This document shows positions 47,320 through 56,919 of a stretch of DNA of 64,000 nucleotides, one piece after another. The translations under genes and the position numbers were made by a program. The first letter of the stretch is position 1, and each line of letters begins with the position of its first letter. Location: NCBI GenBank assembly GCA_963678705.1, contig OY783218.1:4846152-4910151 (forward strand). Direction: 5' to 3'. The DNA comes from Panorpa germanica. Taxonomy: Eukaryota > Arthropoda > Insecta > Mecoptera > Panorpidae. Under the pieces are notes generated by a model, which was not told where the DNA came from, did not search any database, and worked only from the letters and a program-made list of their open reading frames with translations.

Positions 47320-47700
47320 TACCCAATCAATGGCAATTGATGACTTGCCAGGCCGCCATAGGGCAAATGTAACAAAATAGCTTGCACTTGTGCTGGTTAC
47401 TATACAGATGTAACCTCAAAACACCACGAAATCACACGCGGGTACCAATGGCTTGTAAGGCCAGTTTTTTTTTTTTTGTAGGATTTAAAACCTTCTTGAA
47501 ATGTAATTGTAAAATATCCAGCTTCGCTTGTAAGGCTTCTGGAAATGTAATTGTAAAATATCCAAATCCTCCGTGAATCCGCCAAAATAGAGCGTCCCAT
47601 TTACCCAATCAATGGCAATCGCCAAGGGGCAAATGTAATAAAACGCCAAAAATACAATGAAAAACACACGCGGTTAATAAACTCGAAGGATCGGCTTTGT
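47320..47700. repeat. Internal repeats in the 5' untranslated part of the BEL/Pao element
   Basis: Two blocks are duplicated. ACCCAATCAATGGCAAT ... GGGCAAATGTAA occurs at about 47320-47375 and 47600-47640. GCTTGTAAGGC followed by GAAATGTAATTGTAAAATAT occurs at about 47450-47520 and 47526-47563. They lie between the primer site and the gag start on the element's own strand. Confidence 0.8.
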
Positions 47701-47704
47701 AAGA

Positions 47705-47716
47705 CTCGAAGGACCA
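47705..47716 (-). other. Primer-binding site, tRNA-Tyr type
   Basis: On the minus strand, 8 nt after the 5' LTR end, TGGTCCTTCGAG(TC) is complementary to the 3' end of animal cytosolic tRNA-Tyr (…GGCTCGAAGGA plus CCA): 12 contiguous matches and 13 of 14 overall, from memory of that tRNA. A second, weaker version (ctcgaaggatc) lies about 23 nt further inside on the same strand. Confidence 0.75.
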
Positions 47717-47724
47717 GCTTCGCA

Positions 47725-48033
47725 TGTACGAAATAAAACCATGCGAGTATTTGTAGATTGAATAATTATTCAATTGTTTAATGATAAAATAATTTTACAC
47801 TTTTTAATTACTTTGAACCAACATTCTTATAATAACAAGATGGTTGGGAATTATGATCTTGACAGTGTAGAAGCCCAAAACACAACTGACACGAATGCCA
47901 TATCGCTGTAGCGTACAGCAGTCGTCGTATTGTAGTCATGCGCATTACTTCTATTAGAGACAACAATACATTATAATGTTGGAATGCCAACAGAGACATC
48001 TTCTTATGTTCTGTACTAATTTTGTACTGAACA
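47725..48033 (-). repeat. 5' LTR of the BEL/Pao element
   Basis: 309 bp, equal in length and by eye identical to 44910-45218. On the plus strand it is followed by the target duplication ATGTT (48034-48038). It should contain the promoter for the minus-strand transcript; I cannot point to a specific TATA or initiator. Confidence 0.95.
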
Positions 48034-48039
48034 ATGTTC

Positions 48040-48111
48040 AAAAATCAACGACTTGGCTGAGGATCCAACCGCAGACCTTTATCTTATTAAGATAACATTT
48101 AGCCACCCAAA
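48040..48111 (-). repeat. tRNA-like sequence, probable decayed SINE head
   Basis: The minus strand reads like a mutated tRNA: GGGTGGCTAAATG (D-arm-like), TTATC-TTAATAA-GATAA (a 5-bp anticodon stem with 7-nt loop, anticodon position AAT, as in tRNA-Ile), then GGTCTGCGGTTGGATCC (T-arm/B-box-like). The acceptor and T stems do not pair properly, so it is not a functional tRNA gene. A tRNA-derived SINE remnant is the likely explanation. The BEL/Pao element inserted right beside it. Confidence 0.5.
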
Positions 48112-48661
48112 AATTTATTAGAGTCTTTGATAAATGTATGATATTTTTATATTCCACATGAGATACGGATTTATACACTTAGACCTCTCTTGGCAGGACG
48201 CTCCACACACACTTATTTTAAGATCAGGAATGTTCGGCGTTTCTTTCACTAAATCACGGTGCAAAAGTAAAGCCATCTTTAGCGAATATTTCTACTTTAA
48301 CACTGCACAGTTTGTAGATTTAGCCATGCCGTACTGTTGGACGAGATCAGAACGACAAACACTTTTCTCATGTTTAGTTATTAATTCATTTTTTGTTTCT
48401 ACTGTATACGCTTAGGCTTCTTTACACAACTGCCACAAACACTTTTCACTTCTTTGCGAGTCATAATGACAGTTACTTAATACAAAAAGTATTTTATATA
48501 TACATGAATACTAGCCATGTAACGAATAATCGCGTCTTTTTTAATATTCGCATTGGTATTCGCAATAGATCATGCGATTCTTTTGTAAATGTATTTAGAA
48601 ATGAAAGAAATAACAATGAAACTGATTCGGTTTACAATATTTTTATTTTAGTTACTACTTG
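48112..48661. other. Intergenic DNA without recognised genes
   Basis: Two ORFs of about 90 codons (48134-48415, 48393-48662) have no recognisable family signature, and I do not call them. Confidence 0.35.
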
Positions 48662-49110
48662 AAAACAAGCTGCTTACATATAAACAAGTGCTAAAGCCAG
48701 TGTGGACGTATGAAGTGCAACTCTGGGGTTGCACCAAGAAATCAAACATTAAAGAAATACAAACGTTCCAAAATAAAGTTCTGCGAGGAATAGTTAATGC
48801 ACCGTGGTATATCCGCAATGATGATATACATAGAGACCTGAAGATTAACACAGTCGGAGAAGGAATCAAATCTATCGCAGCAAAGCACGAATTGAGACTT
48901 CGTAACCACGAAAACATCACCGTGACGCAAATGTTGTTTGATAGTAATGACGTTTGAAGACTTCGCAGGACTAAACCCTCGGACCTAGTAACCTAATCAT
49001 GTAGAATTGTTCGTTGGAGCAATCTCAACGACACCATGTAATTATAGAAATGCAAGCCGCTAGATAAGTATACTTAGTTGTAGTATTAAAGAAAATAAAA
49101 AAAGAGATTT
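48662..49110 (+). mobile_element. 5'-truncated jockey-like LINE 3' end
   Basis: Begins in the RT thumb: NKLLTYKQVLKPVWTYEVQL, then FQNKVLRGIVNAPWYIRNDD and HELRLRNHENITVTQML. A TGA at 48955-48957 breaks the frame just before the conserved ending RLRRTKPSDLVT and its TAA (48994-48996); a CGA-to-TGA change would explain it. The 3' UTR runs to an A-rich tail near 49090-49110. No RT core. Confidence 0.85.
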
Positions 49111-50937
49111 TAAAAAAACTTGTACTTGCAATATAAAATAACAATTATAAAATAACCACAATAAACTTTCAACTTTTTCGACACACAATGGAGCTAAGCA
49201 AATTACAATTTTTTTAATTACATTGAACTACTTTAAATGATATCTTTACTGAGAACACAAATGATAGGATTTATATTATATTACTAAGTAAAACATTTAG
49301 TAATTAAATTGAAGTAAAGGAATAGTAAACTTCAGGAATAAAAGTGTTGACATCATATGCCAAGTTTTGGCGTCATATTTAAAAAGCCGATATAATGAAG
49401 GAAATGGAACATTCGTTACATCCCTAATAAATATGTACTACATATACATATTATTTATATACTGTGTATTATATACACTTTATATACAAAATCAAAGCAA
49501 AAATTGTCTCAAGAACAATGAAGGCCACGTTTGTGCAGTCGTCATCCGAAGTACCACTGTGTATACTTGATGGTTACGTCAATAAAACATAATCTTTTTA
49601 TACCACTTTCTCGGAGCGGGTGGGTTACTTTTAACTTAAAAAGGGCGAGTAAGGGTACGTAAGCTGCACAAAGCTTATAGTAATTAATGCATAAGAAAAT
49701 CCCTGACTTAGCAACAACTTCTGTAGAATTTTATAAATTACAAACCAACTTAAAATTTAATTAAATATACATAACCATGTTTTATATGCTCTGCCACACA
49801 CACACTGACAGACATTCACACAGGACATAGGTAAAGTAATATTCTTCCCTGGAATTGCTCCGAATACGAGATCCGACTGTTTATATTAAACCTAAGGTCC
49901 GTAGTGTGTCGTAGTAGTCGGGGTGGGAATCCTAGAGAATAGTGGAAGGGGAAGACACAGTAGTCCGGAACAATGAGCACTGATATTGCTATATTGTTGT
50001 TTAACTTACCAATTGCTTTATAAAAGATATCCCATGAGATAAGTACCACCACGCACACTACCTTCTGAGTATATGGAATCAGATCAATGTACGACTCTTA
50101 TAATCTAATACATGTTACAGTTCGATGGTTTTTACAATAAAATACTAAATTTATATTCTATTGGTGAGTTTGCTACGAGTATTATTTTAAAATTGTGAAC
50201 CATCGTACTGTGAAGACATTTTTAAAAAGAATTGTGCTTCACCTTGTAAGATACATTATTGAGAATTTGAGGGAAATTCCCCGTTAAAAAGAGGAAATTT
50301 TTTTGAATCATTGTTTCAATTATCGAAATGGAGGGCCCTCTCATTCGGCTAAAAAATATAGCACAATCCAACACTTTAATTATCTAGTAATAAAGTACTA
50401 AGTGTGAAACTTATAAATGCATGACAATTTCTATAGAAGTAGAAAATTAAGTTTAAATAAGCTGATGGCAAGCTAGCAAATATATAGATATATTGAACAC
50501 AGTTTATTGCATTACTGCTTGACTGCTGTATCTTTGGTTTAATCACCGGAGTAGCAGAATATTTTCTAGATTTGGTTATTATCAAGTTCATTTGACTATG
50601 TCCTTATATAATCATAAAATTATTAAACTTTATTGCACATATATGAAACCTGGACAATATAGAAACTGCATACATATTAGGAGTTTGTTGGTGATAGAAA
50701 ATAGGGAGATGTTAAATAAATAAACAAATAATTGTTAAGAAAATAATCTATTTAATGTGTCAAATAGAAATCAATAAAGGCTAGAAATCAATAGGTTTAA
50801 TAAAACACTATAATATTTATATTATTTATAATTTTAAATAAAAACTAAATTATTTTTATATTAGTAACAAACTCGAATAACTAAATAAAGTAATACATAA
50901 CGTTACACATGTCTCTTGTGTATTTGTAGAAAACGTT
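49111..50937. other. AT-rich intergenic DNA downstream of the NEDD1-like gene
   Basis: No gene or repeat terminus recognised. It should include the 3' UTR of the NEDD1-like gene on its right side (minus strand), but I saw no canonical AATAAA close to the stop on that strand. Confidence 0.35.
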
Positions 50938-52054
50938 TTATAAGAATTCATCTCTTGGCATATATTTGGCTCTCTCTTTTCGCAAATAATTAACCTCAAA
51001 TTGTAAATTTTTATTTTCCCGTTTAAGTCTATCGTTTTCATTGCGAAGATCAAGGTCATCTGTTCTGGGCCTAAGCTCATCTAGCCGGTCCACTACAGCT
51101 AGATGCTGTTTGCACATCGATATATACAGCGACATCAGCTGCACTCTCGTAAACTGCATTAAATCAAATGTATTAAATTTAATACTTTCCAGAATACTTG
51201 CTGTTCCACTTTCTACGAGGTTACTGAGATTACTGAGATTTGGAAGGTCTGCAAACATGTCTTCTATATTGCTTTCATGTGGTGTTGCAGTTAAATCATT
51301 AGCTTCTTCTTCATCTTCTTCTGCTACAGAAGGAGACAAACTTTCAGGGGTATTAACTTGATGAGGCTCTTCCAAAGATGTTGCAGATGTCGATGCTCCT
51401 GTTAGTGAACTTCTGGTGGCGTATCCTTCTCCAATCACATCGAGGAAGAATGAGTCTCTAGGTTTTTTAAATGTTGGTGCTTTTTGATTGGTATTTGTTG
51501 AATTAGGACTCACGCCAATCATTTTTAGGAAAGAGTCTTCCGTCTGTTCTGCCCTGGTAGTTGTCTGCATTGGTGTTTCAGAATAACGGTTATCTTCTAT
51601 GCTAGATTCTATGCTAGAATTACCACGACATTCGTGAAGAGGTTTGTATCTTACTGACGTCACAGCACCATCGTGAGCTGCATTATATGCTATTGCTGTC
51701 TCGATGTTCCTCATATCGTAAACGACGACCCCTCCTTGGCGGTGACCACAGGCAGCATAATAACCATCCGGTGACGTACTAATCGATGTCAACGGATATG
51801 GCGTATGTACCACACATACTGGCTTAGGTAGTCGGGTATCGTACATATTGATCAGTTTATCATAACCAACGGTTATCATGACGTTTATTGTTAAACCGGA
51901 AAACGTCATATCTGAACAAATAGAGTGGTGATCATTGAACAACTTCAGTGGGGTCTTCTTTTTCAATATATCCCAAACTGCTAGACTTCCTGATTCCGTG
52001 GTTGCAGCCAACGCACTTCGACTGATCGGGCTGAAGTGGACGGATGTTACTGAC
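50938..52054 (-). CDS. NEDD1: NEDD1-like WD40 protein, second coding exon (C-terminal part)
   Basis: Residues 157-528 of a 528-residue protein. The exon starts after acceptor TTTAAG at 52055 and completes the split Gly codon, reading G-SVTSVHFSPISRSALA. Three further WD-type blades are visible: GSLAVWDILKK (VWD at about 182-184), YDKLINMYDTRLPK, and GGVVVYDMRNIETAIAYNAA, closing the propeller at about residue 296. A Ser/Thr/acidic linker of about 140 residues follows (EEDEEEANDL). The last ~85 residues are helical, with heptad-like spacing (RVQLMSLYISMCKQHLAVVD, then LDLRNENDRLKRENKNLQFE), ending RDEFL. In animal NEDD1 this C-terminal region binds gamma-tubulin and the propeller helps target gamma-TuRC to centrosomes and spindles. 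The ATG at 52092 upstream of the splice site is intronic. Confidence 0.9.
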
Positions 52055-52484
52055 CTTAAACAAACAAACATTACCTTTATATTTCTAGTCACAATTTAGA
52101 ATTATTAATCATAAGTATTGGGAGGTACATAACAGTATAAGTAAAGGGCAAGTCTCGGAGTGAAAGTTACAAAACTGAACATTCTGAAGACCAGCGAATA
52201 AAATATTTAGTATTACAGACATTTAGCAGACATGACACTTCTTATAAAAGTAAATGAAATGAAGGTACCACAAAAGAAAGTAATGTATCACTGGTAGAAA
52301 ATTGCCTTGGATTGAGTTTTCCGCACTTTCTAGCTTATCACAAGCTAATTACAAAGTTCAGTTTCTACTTTTTAACTAAAAACTGTCTTGCAATGCAAGT
52401 TTCACACTTTGTAATGTGCTACAAGCTAATTCCAAGATTCTCACTTTCTCTCTGAGGCACTTTATTTGTTATTTAAAGTCTCAC
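52055..52484 (-). other. Intron of the NEDD1-like gene, 430 bp
   Basis: Donor GG|GTGAGA at 52485/52484 and acceptor TTTAAG|G at 52055/52054. It is phase 2: the two Gs of exon 1 and the first G of exon 2 make one Gly codon, giving a continuous WD40 reading frame across the junction. Removing it yields 529 codons including the stop. Confidence 0.88.
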
Positions 52485-52954
52485 CCTTTTGAATTTGGCA
52501 ATTTCAGTCGGTCCATCTTGACATTACTAATTATGCCATACAGATCTACCTCGCTCCTTTCCCCGCCAACTGCCATGTAAGTATCTGCACAACAAACATC
52601 CAAAGACGTAACGGAGGAATTAAGAGGAGTAAATTCCTTGCATACTTTTTGCGCTCTTGTGTCCCACACCTTAACAACTCCTGCTGATGTTCCGGCAGCA
52701 ATATAGTGATTAGTTTGCTTGTAGAAGGTTGCAGCGGAACAATTAACAATGTTAACTCGTTGGATTCTTTTCGTTTCTACATCATTAGGTCGTAAGATCT
52801 GCGCCTGCCCAGTTGCAGTCACTGTCACCATGTATTGTGAGTCATAACTCCAATCTAGAGGGCGTATCGCTTCATCGAAGTTTCCATATTGTTGTTGGAC
52901 CTCGTAATTTGAGTCATAGAATATTATTTGTTTTCCTCCAGATGCCAAAAACAT
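52485..52954 (-). CDS. NEDD1: NEDD1-like WD40 protein, first coding exon
   Basis: Residues 1-156 plus two bases. It starts MFLASGGKQIIFYDSNYEVQ, corresponding to the short N-terminus before the first blade in animal NEDD1. WD-type blades are visible at DWSYDSQYMVTVTATGQAQI (about 35-54), at GTSAGVVKVWDTRAQKVCKE (VWD 96-98), and a third starting SSVTSLDVCCADTYMAVGGE. The ATG at 52954 lies only seven bases after a good acceptor (TTTCAG, ending 52962), so transcription probably starts in an upstream non-coding exon not identified here. Together with the second exon the protein is 528 residues, somewhat shorter than vertebrate NEDD1 (about 660), mainly in the linker. The family name comes from the propeller-plus-C-terminal-helix layout; a gamma-TuRC targeting role is inferred. 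Confidence 0.9.
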
Positions 52955-52956
52955 GA

Positions 52957-52966
52957 TGATTCTGAA
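52957..52966 (-). other. Splice acceptor just upstream of the NEDD1-like start codon
   Basis: AAATTTCAG followed by AATCATC and the ATG. Indicates a 5' UTR intron whose donor lies further right (not identified). Confidence 0.5.
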
Positions 52967-55420
52967 ATTTACAAATTTGTGGAATAATTAACATTTTTTT
53001 ATTTTTTATATATAATTTCTCGGGCTTCTTAAGCACGTAGCCTTTGTCGCCACTAAAAATGTTCGGCTTTTTCTTATACTTTATATCCCGACAACAAGAA
53101 TGATCTATTCATAGCCATTGCTGTTATAAATAATAATTAACATTATTGTAGTGTATATAAGGAATTATTAAACGGATTTGTCAGGATATCCTTTCGAAGG
53201 ATTGGTGCAACAAAAAAGCTAACTGTAAACACGAAGGCAACAATATTAACAATTAAAATAGTTGTTATATTTCGGTTGTGAACCACTACAATATGTTTTG
53301 ATAAACTTGGCTATAATATTTTATTTACATTTATTTAAATGTTTAGAGTATAGAAATATATGTAATTACAAACCTTTTTCATGTAGTTTCATTCAGTACG
53401 AATATTTTTCAACAGTAAATATCACTTAACATACCCAAGTAACAAATGGAACTGATTTATATTACAAATTTTACAAGTCAAGTAAACGTTGTGTCTTTTG
53501 TTTCACGATTACTTTTATAAATTCCTTACAACAATAGCATTGTAATAAACCATTCTAATTGATCCATTTTAAACAATCAGGTTTCTTTTTTTATATTTCA
53601 AATGTCTACAACAGACCCCACTATAACGCGAGTTTCTGCAATGCGAACTTATATAATTACGAAAAGAATATTACGTCAACTACTTCAAAATATTTTCTCG
53701 TGCAATGCCACACTGTTAAAATTATTAGCCACACTTTTAAAAGAAAATTTATGAAGTGTTACGAATATCCTATCAAAATGCACTCATAATTCTATATTAA
53801 TAAAAATCTGTAATAAATTTAAGACAACATTTAACAGTGTGTAGAATAACGTGTTACGGAACCTCCCACTTTTATTTAATATTTATTGTGTAGAGAAAAG
53901 AATTCTTTCGTCTTCGTTTTGTTTGTTTTCTATTCGAATAAAAAAAAATGATTACATACATCTAACTACGCGCTATTGTTATTAAATTAGTTTGATACAC
54001 AGATGTTCAATGACTTCCATGCTGATAAGTGGACGGGCACCTTTAATTGAGTGTTTGCTTTTATAACATTAAACACAATTTCTTAATACTCAAAACATTG
54101 TGATAACGTAACATTTAATTAACATTGTGATAACGTAATTTTAAAAAAGGTTAACTTTGGATTATAATATTCTTTTAAATATTTGTAAAATAATTAATTA
54201 ATCTTTTTCAATCAACTCAAATAACAATTTCTTGAAGTGAACAATGCAATAAAACTCGTGAACCTCTCAGAATAATTTTCTTATTGTCTAAGTTCAGGTA
54301 TTTTACCAGAAAATTTACTTTCGAAAAGTTTTCTTTATACAAAGTCATTTTCTGAATTCCTTAAGTGTAAAGTTATCGATAATGAAGTCTGCTTTTTATT
54401 TGTGTCATGCTCGACTTCGTTTTAAGTGATGAAACAAATTGTGAATAAATATTTTAGAAAATCGGATCCAGCATCCTATATTTAAGAAGAATCACTATTG
54501 TAACAAAGGTAAAATTATTTTTTTGGCTTAAAGTGTTTCTTAAAATAAAAATAAAAATAACTCATAAAGAAAATTGACGTAATTGACATTTATAACTACG
54601 AGTATATTTGGAATGTTAGCGAATAACTTTAAATGCATTTAAGCTAAGAACAAGCCTATTGTAAGACAGTATATGTAGTCCCGCCATGTTTAATTGGGTT
54701 CCTTGGATCTTTAAGAATATCTTAATTTTATTGTAGTACCGTAATACATTTTGTTAAACTTGCGGGGACATATGCATACTGCTTCCAAAGAGATACGCCG
54801 AATTTTTTTGTATTTGCGGAATTAATTCTATATTTCTACTATATATATAGTATACTCGTATATAAGTGGAAAACGAGAGTACTATCCCAATTCTGATGTG
54901 GAAAACAATACCCAATCCGCTAATCTGATGTGGAATCAAGGTACTCTTATTTAATTCAGGGCAAATGTCAATTCAATTAATATTCAACTATGCAATATCT
55001 TAGTTTCTAGTCAGGATGATAAAGAATCACGTAATTTGTTTAATACATTTATTTAATAAAATAATTACGATCATAATAATACAATAAGGTTACAATATAA
55101 ACGTTGGTATTTACTTTACAAATACAGAACAATGAATGAACAAACCATCTTAAATTCTAGTTATTATATACTCAGTCCTATATTAGTTTTTAGCTAGATT
55201 TAATAGGTTTATTTTTATTGAGAATGCGCTTAGTTAATTTCGATAAGCACATTCCTTCACGTATTCAATCAGTGGTTTAAAGATTCACACATTTTAATTG
55301 CTTTAACCTTTGACTTGGTTTCCGTTCACAATATACACTTATTAATCACATTCTTTTATGACTTTTCTAGCTCGGGTGTTATAGTTATGATTACTTTGTA
55401 TGCTCGATTTATTTTTACGA
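52967..55420. other. AT-rich DNA upstream of the NEDD1-like gene
   Basis: Probably contains the gene's promoter and non-coding first exon. I recognise no other gene, RNA or repeat terminus. Confidence 0.35.

Positions 55421-55456
<36 letters not shown>
55421..55456. repeat. (TA)n microsatellite
   Basis: Uninterrupted TA repeats directly abutting the head of the interspersed repeat at 55457. Confidence 0.9.
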
Positions 55457-55458
<2 letters not shown>

Positions 55459-55792
55459 TAGCTGTCCCGGCCACGCGCTGCTGTGCCTAACGTAGCGCCA
55501 TCTATTGAATATTTACTCAATCTAGTCAACAGATTTCGATTTACTCAACAGAATATTTACTCAATCTAGTCAACAGATGTCGCCATCATCGTCGCCCGAT
55601 GTCATATGTCATATACAGATAATTAATAGACAAATAATTAGCAATAAGATAAATAAATTGAGATGTAAGCTATCCTATCTTTCAAGTTGGGTCAAACTGC
55701 ACACGGTGTACAAATTTCATTAAAATCGGTTAAGTAGTTTAGGAGTCCATCGCGGAGGAACAACGTGACACGTAATTTATATATATTAAGAT
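55457..55792 (+). repeat. Interspersed repeat with ACTAGCTGTCCCGG head
   Basis: It begins ACTAGCTGTCCCGGCCACGC and ends TTTATATATATTAAGAT. The 3' block ACAAATTTCATTAAAATCGG TTAAGTAGTTTAGGAGTCCAT is a very common insect repeat end, usually attributed to non-LTR/SINE families. An internal duplication of ATTTACTCAATCTAGTCAAC occurs at about 55512 and 55554. No ORF. Confidence 0.65.
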
Positions 55793-56034
55793 AACCATCC
55801 AACAACTATATATTCTACAAAAAAAGATGAAGAAAAGAACTTCTTTGCGCCGCAGTTTCGAGTATTACTGTAGCATTCCACAGCGTCCGCACGGAATTAA
55901 CGATATCAGATGTGACTAAAACCTTTTCTACCAATACTAAATTTTTGTGAATTGACTCTAAATTAATTAGTGTAATATTTAAATTGTTAGATAATACTAT
56001 AATTTATTCCTAAATTACTTATAAAAGTATTTTA

Positions 56035-56174
56035 CAGGGTGTTGAACTGTCAGAAATTGTGTTTTTATAAAAATAATAATCAGACTTCGGTTAAGACATG
56101 TATGGCACAAAATGTTCTAAATGGTGTCAGCTATCATCCCCGCAAGGCTTTACACCTTGCTACCAAACACCCTG
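56035..56174. repeat. 140-bp MITE with CAGGGTGTT ends and TA target duplication
   Basis: CAGGGTGTT at both ends (inverted), TA outside (56033-56034, 56175-56176). The interior is unlike the larger CAGGGTGTCCC element at 43567-44045. Confidence 0.65.
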
Positions 56175-56176
56175 TA

Positions 56177-56906
56177 TATTAAACAATGTTAAATTTAAAT
56201 GTTGTGATTATGATGGTGGCTATAGGCTAGATAATATATTATCTATAAATATTTCTATGTATAAAGGACGTTATTAAATATATTTAAATTTTCAAATGAT
56301 TATAACAAAAGTGATTTTCTTGAGAACGCCCTTAAATGAAAACTATTAGGTGGAAATAATCAAATGGGTGTAGGTGGGACTGGGAGCAAATCTAACTGAT
56401 TTACAACAAAAAGTCTTCTAACAGTAATATAACATAAAATAATAGAATGTCTAAAATATAAAAAACACACGAAGAAGAGCAAGTAAACCCTCTTCACGAG
56501 TATAAGGGCCCAAAGGTTCTGTGTCCAACGATAACAAAGGGGAAATGAAAAGACAATTTAGGATCTCATAGTGACCTATTTCGTTCCGAGTCTAACTGAC
56601 TTAGAAAACAGGGAGTGATAGAAAGAAAATTGAAATCTGCTGCGAAAATCAGTTAGTGGAGGGGACGGGGTGACCTAAGACCAACGACCTGAGGCTTACG
56701 AACTGTGAAGGAAATGGAAGAAATTGATGAATAAATAATTGAATCTGACTCCAAATCAGATATATAAACATCCTTTTGTGTTAGCTTCTGGACACGTTGT
56801 GGAATTAATTCTTGACAGCATTGTGATTGTTATGATAACAGCTTGTTGTCCTTGTCAAGACTCATTCGAAACATCCTTTTTTTTTTCTTAAATATATTTA
56901 TATTGC
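56177..56906. other. Intergenic DNA without recognised features
   Basis: No gene or repeat boundary recognised; a T-run at about 56877-56886 precedes the LINE target site. Confidence 0.35.
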
Positions 56907-56919
56907 GATCTGTCATATA

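Larger units (their letters stand above)
44910..48033 (-). mobile_element. Non-autonomous BEL/Pao-type LTR retrotransposon, complete
   Basis: 3124 bp, reading on the minus strand. Two 309-bp LTRs (47725-48033 is the 5' LTR, 44910-45218 the 3' LTR) begin TG and end CA and look identical base for base. The 5-bp ATGTT flanks the element on both sides (44905-44909, 48034-48038), a duplication length usual for BEL/Pao. A primer-binding site of tRNA-Tyr type lies 8 nt inside the 5' LTR. The only long ORF (45374-47056) joins a DUF1759-type gag to short pol remnants; the RT catalytic core, RNase H active site and integrase are absent. It therefore depends on a related autonomous element. The LTR identity indicates a recent insertion. 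No obvious polypurine tract precedes the 3' LTR. Confidence 0.93.

Noticed and set aside
44993-48041. Paired 63- and 77-codon identical ORFs suggesting a duplicated small gene
   Set aside because: They lie in the two LTRs of the BEL/Pao element; the identity reflects LTR duplication.
48040-48111. Functional tRNA-Ile gene
   Set aside because: Acceptor and T stems do not pair and the T-loop is mutated; more like a SINE relic.
51041-51361. 106-codon plus-strand ORF
   Set aside because: Antisense of the NEDD1-like second exon.
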